From contig NZ_BAUT01000009.1 of the NCBI RefSeq assembly GCF_000513095.1, positions 1 through 64,000 on the forward strand: 64,000 nt of DNA, read 5' to 3'. The stretch comes from Halalkalibacter wakoensis JCM 9140. Its GTDB lineage: Bacteria; Bacillota; Bacilli; Bacillales; Bacillaceae_D. The notes beneath the pieces are model-generated. The model saw nothing but the letters and a program-made list of their open reading frames with translations. It made no database searches and had not been told where the DNA came from. The translations under genes and the position numbers were made by a program. Every line of letters begins with the position of its first letter. Positions within the stretch are counted from its first letter, which is position 1. Below are positions 51,993-60,670 of this stretch, one piece after another.

Positions 51993-52155
51993 AGTCAGAA
52001 GTTAGGGTATCTTCTGACAGGTTGCCGGGAAAATTTCAGGATCTTGTCAGAAGTTTGACCACCTTCTGACTGGTTGCCGGGAAAATTTCAGGATCCTGTC
52101 AGAAGTTTGACCACCTTCTGACTGGTTACCGGGAAAATTTCAGGATCTTGTCAGA
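51993..52155. repeat. 52-bp tandem repeat of hairpins
   Basis: Three copies of a 52-bp unit with CCGGGAAAATTTCAGGATC at 52025, 52077 and 52129. Between them GTCAGAAG..CTTCTGAC inverted repeats form hairpins at 51993, 52048 and 52100, and a decayed one follows. The unit copies are nearly identical except for a few single-base changes. The rest of 51875-52328 holds only the promoter of the downstream dehydrogenase gene. Confidence 0.88.
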
Positions 52156-52328
52156 AAACTAGATTCCTTCTTCATATTAAACCCCTACTCCCTATATTCC
52201 TGTCTCCTGAAAACTCAATAACTACTATTTGTAATTCACTCTAGCAAATACTATACTGATTAAAATTGACTTCAATCATATAAACGTCTCAAACAAACCA
52301 GTGATTACCTACAGGAGGGTATGCAGAA

Positions 52329-53696
52329 TTGAATGCCTCTTTACTAATTCAGAAACAAAAACAATTTTTCCAAACAGGCAAAACAAAAGAAATTGCTTTT
52401 CGAATGAATTCGTTACAATCACTAAAAGATGGGATTAAAGCGAATGAAGATAAGCTTCTTCAAGCCTTACAAGAAGACTTGAACAAATCGGAATTTGAAG
52501 CGTACACAAGTGAAATTGGAATTGTACTTGAGGAAATTCGTTTCACCCTAAAAAAATTACAATCTTGGGCGAAACCGAAAAAAGTAAAAACACCAATGAC
52601 TCACATAGGTTCATCCAGCTATATTTATTCTGAACCGTATGGGGTGGCCTTTATTATCGCTCCGTGGAATTATCCTTTTCAATTAGCGATCGCCCCCTTA
52701 ATTGGTGCTATCGCCGCAGGAAATTGCGCCATTTTAAAGCCTTCAGAGCTAACTCCGAAAACATCTGAAGTTTTGCAAAATTTGATTTCTGAGTCTTTTC
52801 CCAAGGAGTATTTGACTGTCGTTCAAGGTGGCGTGGAAGAAAGCCAAACCCTTTTAGAGGAAAACTTTGACTATATCTTTTTCACAGGCAGTGTGCCAGT
52901 TGGAAAAATCATCATGGAGTCGGCTGCCAAAACATTGACACCCGTTACTCTAGAATTAGGCGGAAAAAGTCCATGTATTGTACACGAAGATGCTCATATA
53001 CAACTGGCGGCCAAACGGATTGCATGGGGAAAGTTTATGAATGCAGGTCAAACGTGTGTAGCACCTGATTATTTGTATGTTCACAAAAACATAAAAAAAG
53101 AATTTATGAAGTGTTTTCATCAAGCCATTCAAGAATTGTACGGAAAGGAACCGTTAAAAAACCCAAACTATACGCGAATTGTGAGTGAAAAACACTTTAT
53201 ACGGCTACAATCTTTTGTTCAACATGGTACAATTGCAATAGGAGGCAAAACAGATAAAGACACGTTAACCATTGAACCAACTGTACTGGAAGGTGTCTCT
53301 TGGGAAGATGCCATTATGAAAGATGAAATTTTCGGTCCAATTCTTCCTGTTTTAGAGTATGATCGACTGTCTAATGTTATAGAAGACATACACAACCATC
53401 CAAACCCACTTGCTCTTTATGTATTTTCTGAAGATACGAATGTGCAACAAAAAGTGGTAAACAGCGTTTCGTTTGGAGGGGGTTGCATCAATGACACTGT
53501 CTATCATATTACATCACCCTATTTGCCGTTTGGTGGTGTTGGTACAAGCGGGGTTGGTGCTTATCATGGAAAAGGAAGCTTTGATACGTTCTCACATCAA
53601 AAAAGCATATTAAAACAAACAACCCGCTTTGATATCCCGTTGCGGTACCCAAATGTGAAAAACGGGTTGAAAAAGATAAAATATTTCTTGAAATAA
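52329..53696 (+). CDS. Aldehyde dehydrogenase (YwdH-like, class 3)
   Basis: A 455-aa NAD(P)-dependent aldehyde dehydrogenase of the short class-3 type (B. subtilis YwdH, plant/animal fatty aldehyde dehydrogenases). Motifs are APWNYPFQLAIAPLIGAI, FFTGSVPVGK, the general base Glu in LELGGKSP and catalytic Cys in NAGQTCVAPDY. The C-terminus (LPFGGVGTSGVGAYHGKGSFD then FSHQKS) is complete, ending in a short amphipathic tail. Likely substrates are medium or long aliphatic aldehydes. The start is TTG 52329, nine bases behind AGGAGGG; the nearby ATG codons (52321, 52333) run into stops. Transcription may continue into the hemolysin-III gene. Confidence 0.92.
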   Translation: MNASLLIQKQKQFFQTGKTKEIAFRMNSLQSLKDGIKANEDKLLQALQEDLNKSEFEAYTSEIGIVLEEIRFTLKKLQSWAKPKKVKTPMTHIGSSSYIYSEPYGVAFIIAPWNYPFQLAIAPLIGAIAAGNCAILKPSELTPKTSEVLQNLISESFPKEYLTVVQGGVEESQTLLEENFDYIFFTGSVPVGKIIMESAAKTLTPVTLELGGKSPCIVHEDAHIQLAAKRIAWGKFMNAGQTCVAPDYLYVHKNIKKEFMKCFHQAIQELYGKEPLKNPNYTRIVSEKHFIRLQSFVQHGTIAIGGKTDKDTLTIEPTVLEGVSWEDAIMKDEIFGPILPVLEYDRLSNVIEDIHNHPNPLALYVFSEDTNVQQKVVNSVSFGGGCINDTVYHITSPYLPFGGVGTSGVGAYHGKGSFDTFSHQKSILKQTTRFDIPLRYPNVKNGLKKIKYFLK

Positions 53697-53729
53697 ATAT
53701 TACTGATTCAGAAGAAGGAGAAATTCAAA

Positions 53730-54367
53730 ATGGCGAATACTCACACGTTTTCAAAAGGAGAGGAAATAGCTAATGCGATCACACACGGAATTGGTGCGCT
53801 TTTAAGCATCGCCGCCTTAGTTATTTTAATTGTCTTCTCTTCATTATATGGCACAGCTTGGCATGTCGTAAGTTTTACATTATTCGGTACAACGATGGTG
53901 TTGCTTTACACCTCTTCGACCCTCGTTCACAGCTTCCCACCTGGTCGAGCAAAAAATGTCTTTGAAATACTTGATCATTCTTCGATCTACTTTTTTATCG
54001 CAGGGTCATACACTCCATTCTTATTTGTTGCCGTCCAAGGCGCTTTAGGATGGACCTCTTCGGAATTGTCTGGGGGCTGGCGATTGGTGGAACGGTGTTC
54101 AAGTCATTTTTCGTAAAAAAATACCTTCACTTATCAACGCTTCTATACGTTTTAATGGGGTGGATGATTGTATTTGCTTGGGGTCCTTTAGTTGAAAATG
54201 TTTCAACACAAGGATTGGCATTTTTAGTTATTGGCGGTGTTTTATATTCAGTCGGTGCTATCTTTTATGTATGGCGAGGATTCTCGTATCACCATGCCAT
54301 TTGGCATCTGTTTGTTGTCGCCGGGACCATTATGCACTTTTTCTCCGTTTTAACTTTATTGTCATAG
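53730..54367 (+). pseudogene. Hemolysin III family membrane protein, one-base deletion
   Basis: With the frame restored this is a 212-aa, seven-helix protein of the hemolysin III/AdipoR-like (YqfA, PAQR) family. Typical blocks are EEIANAITHGIGALLSIAAL, STLVHSFP, FEILDHSSIYFFIAGSYTPF and HHAIWHLFVVAGTIMHF, which include the His and Asp residues that bind zinc in this superfamily. The break is at 54053-54056: adding one C gives GALGWTLFGIVWGLAIGG. GAAGAAGGAG precedes ATG 53730, 33 bp after the dehydrogenase gene. Confidence 0.87.
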
Positions 54368-54399
54368 TCAACTAGTTGAATTAAATTGCAAAAGAAAAG

Positions 54400-54432
54400 T
54401 GCAATGGCATTAATTGTCCATTGCATTTTTTA
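54400..54432 (+). terminator. Terminator of the hemolysin III gene
   Basis: TGCAATGG / CCATTGCA stem around ATTAATTG followed by TTTTTT. Confidence 0.85.
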
Positions 54433-54457
54433 ACGTTATCCTAAAAGCTGTCATTTT

Positions 54458-54679
54458 TTACTCGATGCAATCGAAATAAGCCAGATTAACCCCCGACTTC
54501 ACGATCACCGGAAAACCACCCGCATCATAACAACTGTTTGCTATTTTTGTTACTTCGATATAACTAAAATAAGATTGTGAAGCCAATAAAAAAGAGACCA
54601 CTAAAACCGCTAACACGAGGATTGCAAGTAAACTTTGAATGGGTGTAATTTCTTGTATTCTTTTTATATCCTTGACCAC
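54458..54679 (-). CDS. Small single-pass membrane protein
   Basis: A 73-aa protein of unknown family. One strong membrane helix (LLAILVLAVLVVSFLLA at residues 19-35) is followed by a short extracytoplasmic C-terminus with two cysteines (SCYDAGG and FDCIE). I start at GTG 54679, seven bases after GAGGAG; the ATG five codons upstream overlaps that ribosome site and so is unlikely. The neighbours do not suggest a function. Confidence 0.6.
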   Translation of the reverse strand: MVKDIKRIQEITPIQSLLAILVLAVLVVSFLLASQSYFSYIEVTKIANSCYDAGGFPVIVKSGVNLAYFDCIE

Positions 54680-54910
54680 AAATATTCTCCTCATTGCTTA
54701 TTTCTAAAAAATTTCTATTATCATAACCGCTAAGTAATGTGAGCATAGTTGCTTTGGTTCTTGCCTTTAGTTTCCCTTCTAATACCCCTCTTCTTTACTA
54801 TACACCAATCATTCTTTATTTCTCCCTTTGTCTAGTACCATTGTTCATTTTCCATTAATTTAGCTGTTCTTTCACATAAAGCTCCCTTTCAATCCAACAA
54901 ATGTTTATAG

Positions 54911-55279
54911 CTATAAACTAGTCACATTATCAAAAGAGATTGGTTCTTCATTAATGAACACAACGATTTCCTCATGTTCTGGGTCTAATGTTACTTTATA
55001 AACATGTTGTTTGACTGCACCATTTTGTTGATCAGCCTCAGCTACCTTTACAAATAATGCTTTTCCTTCTGCCTCAATTTCCGTCAAAACGGTTCCATTT
55101 GATTGATAGACTATATACGCAATATTGTCATGACCGAAAATAAGTTGTAGTGAATATTCAGAGTCTATTTTCCCTTGTACATCATAAGGCACAACCTCTA
55201 GTTCACTTATACTCAAACTTGATACTGTACAAGCTCCTAGAAACATTGTGATCAATAAAACGAATAGTCTAATTTTCAA
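54911..55279 (-). CDS. Small lipoprotein
   Basis: A 122-aa secreted lipoprotein: KIRLFVLLITMFLGAC is a signal peptide with lipobox LGAC (Cys at residue 17). The mature part is a small beta-rich domain (YSLQLIFGHDNIAYIVYQSN, VKQHVYKVTLDPEHEEIVVF) of no family I know. I start at TTG 55279 behind GGAGGAGGAG; GTG three codons earlier (55288) is an alternative but sits too close to the ribosome site. The open frame continues upstream across the neighbouring gene only by chance. Confidence 0.7.
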   Translation of the reverse strand: MKIRLFVLLITMFLGACTVSSLSISELEVVPYDVQGKIDSEYSLQLIFGHDNIAYIVYQSNGTVLTEIEAEGKALFVKVAEADQQNGAVKQHVYKVTLDPEHEEIVVFINEEPISFDNVTSL

Positions 55280-55352
55280 TAAGCTCACTCCTCCTCCCCT
55301 AAAAAATGAAACAAGCAGCACTAGCTTTCCTTTCAAAATATAATGAAACAAA

Positions 55353-55820
55353 TCACATTTTTCTTTTAAATAAAACCTTAAACCTTTCACAAACAACAGG
55401 AATTTGATCATGAAAGTCTTTCTTGATCGCTTCAAATTCATTTTTAAAAAAGGCCTCATGAACCTCACGCCAATGTTGCAAAGACCGGTCACCTTCCCCT
55501 TCTAAATAAGCATGCTCTTTTGTCACTTCATTAAACGGTACCACTTCTACTGACGTCGTCTCTGCTACAGCGATAGCTTGCCCATCTCCGTCTAGTATGA
55601 TATTAATAAGGCCAGGATACGGCAATTCCTCATTTTCTAGTTCATAGAGCGTATAATTTGATGCTGTTGCTGTCTTTTTCCCTTGTAACACTAAATTTGC
55701 CAAATCATCAGCCATTTCTTTTGATGCTCCAAATGCCCACGCAGTATAAGTTTTTTCCGCAGTATTTGGATTCATTTTTCTAAAATCTTCCCACATTTGA
55801 GTAATTGACTCATTTTTCAT
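55353..55820 (-). CDS. ASCH-domain protein
   Basis: A 155-aa protein formed by an ASCH domain. Marks are YTAWAFGASKEMADDLANLV, LQGKKTATASNY (the G-K-K-T motif of the family), and the C-terminal EGEGDRSLQHWREVHEAFF. ASCH proteins adopt a PUA-like fold and are thought to bind RNA or modified nucleosides; some are amidohydrolases. AAGAAGG precedes ATG 55820. The small lipoprotein gene follows after 73 bp in the same direction. Confidence 0.87.
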   Translation of the reverse strand: MKNESITQMWEDFRKMNPNTAEKTYTAWAFGASKEMADDLANLVLQGKKTATASNYTLYELENEELPYPGLINIILDGDGQAIAVAETTSVEVVPFNEVTKEHAYLEGEGDRSLQHWREVHEAFFKNEFEAIKKDFHDQIPVVCERFKVLFKRKM

Positions 55821-56234
55821 TTATATCAACCTTCTTCCACTTTTATATTACCATAAATATCCAAGCGATTATCTAAAATTCTTCTCATTCAAAAAAGCGC
55901 TCCGCTTCTTCAACGGAACGCTCTGATTCATTTGAAGAATGCGCACAATCTTCAAAGAAACCTAGTTTTGGCTTAATAGTAAACGAATGTCACATACTTG
56001 AAATTGGGTAGCTTCCAACAGTTTAGTGCCTCATTAAACCCCTTCATCTCAGTAGCCTTCATTCACTACGTACTTCTTTTTCCTCACCTTAAAAAAATTC
56101 GATGAGACTATAAAAATGACCTTTTTTATTGTAGTTTTTCATAAAAAACTCCTCTCTACTGGAGAATTCTCTTTATTCGTTTTTCATCAGTCTATATGAA
56201 TTACCACAGGCAACATGGATATCTTAAATCCACA
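55821..56234. other. Intergenic region with a terminator
   Basis: 414 bp without a gene. At 55891-55922 a stem AGCGTTCCG/CGGAGCGCT followed by TTTTTT on the minus strand would end transcripts from 56804. The remainder is AT-rich with no recognisable signal. Confidence 0.5.
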
Positions 56235-56804
56235 TTAATCATTTACAGGAACCCACTCTACTTTCTCATGTTCGATTAGTGATTCAATTGTTTGTAAATG
56301 ATTGGTATTGCTTATTATTTCATATCCATTGAGAGAATGATAATCCACGTCTATATATAAATCAGATATCCTTGAAACACCTTCGCGGACTTCATTATTA
56401 ATCGTAATTGCTATCGTATATCTATTATCTGAATAAAGAGCATCTTCATCTTTTTTTAACTCTAATTCCGAAAAATCCTCCAAAATAGCGTGAATGATTG
56501 ACTCATCTTCAATGGTTGCTCTTACTTCTGTATTAGGAATCTGGCCAGATATGTCGTTAATGGCAATAGACATCGCTTTTACAGTACTGTCGTCATGTAA
56601 TTGATCTTCAAAAAGCTCTTCAAATGTTGAATACCTCGTTTGATCGATCGCAAATATCGTCGCTGTGACAAGAATCAATAAGGTTACAAAGATTAAGATT
56701 TTATTTTTCATAAAAAAACTCAACAGAACCGCTACACCAATGAGGGCCATTGCAATAAGAAACCAATGAAATAAATGCCATGAAACGTCAAATATTACGT
56801 TCAT
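56235..56804 (-). CDS. Membrane-anchored protein of unknown function
   Basis: A 189-aa protein with two N-terminal membrane helices (about residues 8-30 and 35-52), then a 135-residue extracytoplasmic, acidic domain. That domain contains STFEELFEDQLHDDSTVKAM, RYTIAITINNEV and a C-terminal LIEHEKVEWVPVND. I do not recognise it. GAAAGGAGGGATTCATTC precedes ATG 56804. It stands alone between the scoAB cluster and the terminator at 55.9 kb. Confidence 0.65.
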   Translation of the reverse strand: MNVIFDVSWHLFHWFLIAMALIGVAVLLSFFMKNKILIFVTLLILVTATIFAIDQTRYSTFEELFEDQLHDDSTVKAMSIAINDISGQIPNTEVRATIEDESIIHAILEDFSELELKKDEDALYSDNRYTIAITINNEVREGVSRISDLYIDVDYHSLNGYEIISNTNHLQTIESLIEHEKVEWVPVND

Positions 56805-56888
56805 GAATGAATCCCTCCTTTCTTTTTACTCTAACACACTTTTCCATTGTCCAGCACGAAGTAAACCATTTATAGAGCTAGTTTCACT

Positions 56889-56940
56889 ACACGCTTAAAA
56901 ACTCTGTGCACAAAGTAGTGCACAGAGTTTTTAAGCGTGT
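56889..56940. terminator. Perfect 23-bp hairpin behind scoB
   Basis: ACACGCTTAAAAACTCTGTG plus CAC pairs without mismatch with its complement around AAAGTA or TACTTT. It touches the scoB stop codon. There is no long T-tract, so it may protect or process the mRNA as well as terminate. Confidence 0.65.
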
Positions 56941-56941
56941 T

Positions 56942-57603
56942 TTACTTTTCTTTTTTCATAAACAACTCATCTGAAAGAATCAACTCAGGCTCCGTACAAT
57001 TCTGAATATCCTCAATCGAAAAACCCTCTACCACTTCAACCAGCTCCAACCCCTTCTCCGTCACATCTATCACGGCCCGATCCGTTATAATCCGATTCAC
57101 AACCTTTTGACCCGTTAGTGGCAAAGAGCATTTTTTTAATACTTTCGGTTCACCCGCTTTATTAACGTGTTCCATAATCACGACGACTTTTTTAGCTCCG
57201 TGAACTAAATCCATCGCACCTCCCATCCTTTAATCATTTTTCCGGGAATCATCCAGTTTGCTAAATCACCATTTTCAGCCACTTCCATGCCACCTAAAAT
57301 CGCTAAATCAATATGCCCCCCTCGAATCATCGCAAACGACTCTGCATTACTAAAAAAACTTGCACCTGGCATCGCGGTGACCGTTTCTTTTCCGGCATTA
57401 ATTAAATCAGGGTCAACATTGTCTTCGGTTGGGTAAGGTCCAATTCCTAATAATCCATTTTCTGATTGCAAAACAATGTTTTTGTTTTCAGAAATGTAAT
57501 TAGCGACCATCGTCGGCATGCCAATTCCAAGATTTACGTAAAAGCCGTCCTGTATCTCTTTTTCTGCTCTTTTGGCAATTTGAATTCTCACATTTTTGCT
57601 CAT
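56942..57603 (-). pseudogene. scoB: 3-oxoacid CoA-transferase subunit B, one-base deletion
   Basis: With the frame restored this is a 220-aa beta subunit of succinyl-CoA:3-ketoacid CoA-transferase, which activates acetoacetate with succinyl-CoA. Visible are [18 protein letters not shown], the catalytic Glu in [12 protein letters not shown], and [20 protein letters not shown]. Reading breaks at 57226-57228: GGG has become GG, and restoring it joins [32 protein letters not shown] precedes ATG 57603, after scoA. With scoA and the thiolase it forms a ketone-body/acetoacetate pathway; the pair needs both subunits. Confidence 0.88.
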
Positions 57604-57628
57604 CGTTTCTCCTCCAATGTTTCGTTTT

Positions 57629-58317
57629 TTAAGATTGTACGGTTAAACGCTCGATTCGTTTTTCTTGTTTCCCGACAACGAGACCTTGAACGTAAATACT
57701 TGGAGTATGAATTTGATCTGGATCTAATTCACCTACTTCAACAATTTCCTCGACCTCAGCGATCGTGACTTTTCCAGCTGCAGCCATCATCGGATTAAAG
57801 TTTTGAGCTGTTTTTCTGTATACTAAATTCCCTTGCTTATCTGCTTTCCACGCCCGAATGAAACTAACATCCGCGCTGAATGCTTCTTCTAATAAATACT
57901 CTTTTCCATCGAATACTCTTGTTTCTCGGCCTTCCGCAATCGGTGTTCCTACTCCAGCTGGTGTATAAAAAGCCGGAATGCCCGCTCCGCCTGCTCGAAT
58001 TTTTTCTGCTAAGGAACCTTGAGGTACAAGCTGAACCTCTAGTTCCCCACTAAGCACTTGTCTTTCAAACTCTTTATTTTCTCCAACATAAGAGGCTATC
58101 ATTTTTTTTATTTGTTTGTTGTTTAAAAGAAGACCAAGGCCCCAATCATCTACTCCGCAGTTGTTTGATATGACCGTTAAGTCTTTTGTTTTTTTCTCGC
58201 ATAAAGCCTTAATAAGATTTTCCGGAATGCCTACAAGCCCAAATCCTCCGACCATTAACGTCATGCCATCTTTAATTTCTGCTACTGCCTCTTCGAAACT
58301 CGAATATATTTTTTCAT
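57629..58317 (-). pseudogene. scoA: 3-oxoacid CoA-transferase subunit A, frame break in the first codons
   Basis: With the frame restored this is a 229-aa alpha subunit ([20 protein letters not shown] start). It carries the CoA-binding [25 protein letters not shown] and [16 protein letters not shown]. The ribosome site GAGGGG and ATG 58317 are in a different frame from the body; the A6 run at 58309-58314 needs a seventh A. Without that the body would have to start at MTLMVGGFG (58264), losing 18 conserved residues. Located 19 bp after the thiolase stop in one operon. Confidence 0.85.
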
Positions 58318-58336
58318 ATCCATTCCCCTCTCCCTC

Positions 58337-59530
58337 TTAATCTTTTTCAATAATTGTCGCCACGCCTTGACCTCCGCCAATACACAAAGTCGCTAAGCCG
58401 TATTGGCCATTGCTTCGTTGTAATTCATGAATAAGTGTGACAAGAATTCTTGCTCCACTTGCGCCAATGGGGTGTCCTAAAGCAATTGCTCCCCCATTGA
58501 CATTTAAAATATCTTTCGAAAATTGCAGTTCTTTTCCGACTGCTAAAGCTTGGGCTGCAAAGGCCTCATTTGCTTCAATTACACTCAGTTGATCCATCTT
58601 AATTCCAGCCTTCTCTAACGCTTTTTTTGTAGCTGGCACCGGACCTAAGCCCATCACACTTGGGTCAATGGCAGCACTTGCATTCGCCCGAATCGTCACT
58701 AACGGTTTCAACCCTAACTCCTCGGCTTTACGACGGCTCATCACAAGTAAGGCTGCAGCTCCATCATTAATACCAGAAGCATTACCTGCTGTCACACTGC
58801 CTTCTTTTTTAAAAGCTGGTCGTAACTTGCTTAATTTCTCTACGGTCGTACCTGCTTTTACGTACTCATCTGTTTCAAATACAATTGATTCCCCTTTACG
58901 TTGAGGGATTTCTACTGGGACGATTTCGTCTTTAAACTTGCCTGTTTCTATTGCTCTTGCCGCTTTTTCTTGACTCCACGCTGCAAATTCATCTTGTTCC
59001 TCTCGTGTAAGCTCATGTTTGTCACAAATATTTTCAGCTGTCATTCCCATATGGTAATCATTTGAAGCACACCATAACCCGTCGTGAACCATACTATCTA
59101 CAAACTTCTGATCCCCCATTCGAAAGCCTTCTCTCGCATTCATCGATAAATAAGGCGCTTGACTCATGTTTTCCATTCCACCAGCAATAACCACTTCCGC
59201 ATCTCCTGTTAAGATCGCCTGGGCTGCCAAATGAACGGCTTTCAATCCAGAACCGCAAACTTTGTTAATTGTTAACGCAGGAACGCTCTCTGGCAAACCA
59301 GCATGAAGTGCCGCTTGTCTAGCTGGATTTTGACCTAGCCCCGCTTGAAGAACATTCCCCATAATGACTTCATCGACTTGATTCTCATTAATCCCAACCT
59401 TTGTCATTACCCCATTTAAAACCTTCGCTCCTAATTGAACAGCATTGATATTTTTTAAGCTTCCGCCAAAACTTCCAATAGCAGTTCTGACAGCGCTTAC
59501 AATAACAACTTCATTTGAATTCTTCATCAA
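58337..59530 (-). CDS. Acetyl-CoA C-acetyltransferase (biosynthetic-type thiolase)
   Basis: A 397-aa thiolase that forms or cleaves acetoacetyl-CoA. The three active-site regions are intact: nucleophile Cys in [14 protein letters not shown] near residue 90, [13 protein letters not shown] (His) and [12 protein letters not shown] (Cys). Length and the N-terminal [16 protein letters not shown] fit AtoB/MmgA/ThlA. It is the first gene of the thiolase-scoA-scoB operon, so acetoacetate can be activated and then split to acetyl-CoA. The start ATG 59530 follows AGGAGGAAGTTG, with a second in-frame ATG right after. Confidence 0.95.
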   Translation of the reverse strand: MMKNSNEVVIVSAVRTAIGSFGGSLKNINAVQLGAKVLNGVMTKVGINENQVDEVIMGNVLQAGLGQNPARQAALHAGLPESVPALTINKVCGSGLKAVHLAAQAILTGDAEVVIAGGMENMSQAPYLSMNAREGFRMGDQKFVDSMVHDGLWCASNDYHMGMTAENICDKHELTREEQDEFAAWSQEKAARAIETGKFKDEIVPVEIPQRKGESIVFETDEYVKAGTTVEKLSKLRPAFKKEGSVTAGNASGINDGAAALLVMSRRKAEELGLKPLVTIRANASAAIDPSVMGLGPVPATKKALEKAGIKMDQLSVIEANEAFAAQALAVGKELQFSKDILNVNGGAIALGHPIGASGARILVTLIHELQRSNGQYGLATLCIGGGQGVATIIEKD

Positions 59531-59662
59531 CTTCCTCCTCGCTTAATCGTTATCTGAATTTTTCAACCAATGTCTTTATTTAAGTTTACAACATTCGTTA
59601 TATGAGTAAAATGAATAAAAGTAATATAAATCATTACGATTCAGAATAAATGAGGGATGGTT

Positions 59663-60544
59663 TTGGAATTAAAAGACCTACGTTATTTTATAGAAATTGT
59701 CCATTATGGAAGCTTTACAAAAGCAGCAGCAAATACTTATATCTCCCAGCCTACTTTAAGTAAATCGTTAAAAAAGTTGGAGACAGAGCTAAAAGTGGAG
59801 CTGTTTGATCGTTCTACAAGGAAACTCAAATTAACTGATGCAGGAGAAATTGTATACAAACAAGGTGTAAAGATAATAGGAGCTACAACTGAACTTTCAA
59901 CATTATTAGATGATCTAATCCATTTGCCAACCGGGAACATTAAAATAGGAATTCCCCCATTAATAGGAACCCTCATTTTTCCTGCGATTGCAAAAAATTT
60001 CGGGAAAACGTATCCCGAAGTGACCTTGGAATTAGTCGAATTAGGAACAAAACGGATTGAGCATTTAGTGGAAGAGGGACAAGTGGATGTTGGCATTATC
60101 GTTTTACCTGTTGAAAACAGCAACTTTAACATTCTTCCTTTTTTCAAAGAGGAATTTATGTTATATACTTACGCCAATCACAACCTTGCCAAAGAAGAGT
60201 CTGTTAACATCAAACAGCTCGAGAAGGAGAGCTTTATCTTATTTAACAGAGAGTTCGCCTTACATAAACTGACGATTGAGCACTGCCAACATGCAGGTTT
60301 TCAACCAAACATTGCTTATGAAAGTTCACAGTGGGATTTAATAGCTGAACTTGTAAGTGCCGAGTTAGGAATTACCCTCTTACCTAAATGGATCTACGCA
60401 AAAATGGATCCAAAGTCGATACAAATTACACCTTTACACAATCCTCCACTATGGGAACTTGGAATTATTACAAAAAAGGACAGCTACCAATCTTTTGCGG
60501 TACGAACATTGCTTTCGTTTTTGTCAAAAGAGTTTAAAATGTAG
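59663..60544 (+). CDS. LysR-family regulator
   Basis: A 293-aa LysR-type activator/repressor. The N-terminal HTH is LKDLRYFIEIVHYGSFTKAA, SQPTLSKSLKKLE; the C-terminal two-lobe effector domain begins near GNIKIGIPPLIG. It resembles CzcR/YwfK-type Bacillus regulators. It is divergent from the thiolase-scoAB operon with 132 bp between starts, so it likely senses a related metabolite and controls that operon. I start at TTG 59663, six bases after GAGGG; ATG 59657 directly abuts that ribosome site and is unlikely. Confidence 0.87.
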   Translation: MELKDLRYFIEIVHYGSFTKAAANTYISQPTLSKSLKKLETELKVELFDRSTRKLKLTDAGEIVYKQGVKIIGATTELSTLLDDLIHLPTGNIKIGIPPLIGTLIFPAIAKNFGKTYPEVTLELVELGTKRIEHLVEEGQVDVGIIVLPVENSNFNILPFFKEEFMLYTYANHNLAKEESVNIKQLEKESFILFNREFALHKLTIEHCQHAGFQPNIAYESSQWDLIAELVSAELGITLLPKWIYAKMDPKSIQITPLHNPPLWELGIITKKDSYQSFAVRTLLSFLSKEFKM

Positions 60545-60561
60545 CTAAAAGTAAAAAACAA

Positions 60562-60591
60562 AGGATAATACGTACGCATACGTATTATCCT
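60562..60591. terminator. Bidirectional terminator between LysR gene and trpS
   Basis: AGGATAATACGTA and its exact complement flank CGCA. On the minus strand it is followed by TTGTTTTTT, so it mainly ends the trpS transcript. Confidence 0.8.
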
Positions 60592-60670
60592 ATTCGTCTT
60601 GTTGATCATGCATTCAACTTGATCTTCCTTGTACTAGCTAAAGCACAGAGTAAACAGGCACAACCTCTTT

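Noticed and set aside
51993..52155. CRISPR-like array of 52-bp units
   Set aside because: The whole unit including the supposed spacer is repeated, so it is a plain tandem repeat.
54911..55492. 193-residue version of the small lipoprotein
   Set aside because: The extra N-terminus overlaps the ASCH gene out of frame and removes the signal peptide; the lipobox and ribosome site fix the short form.
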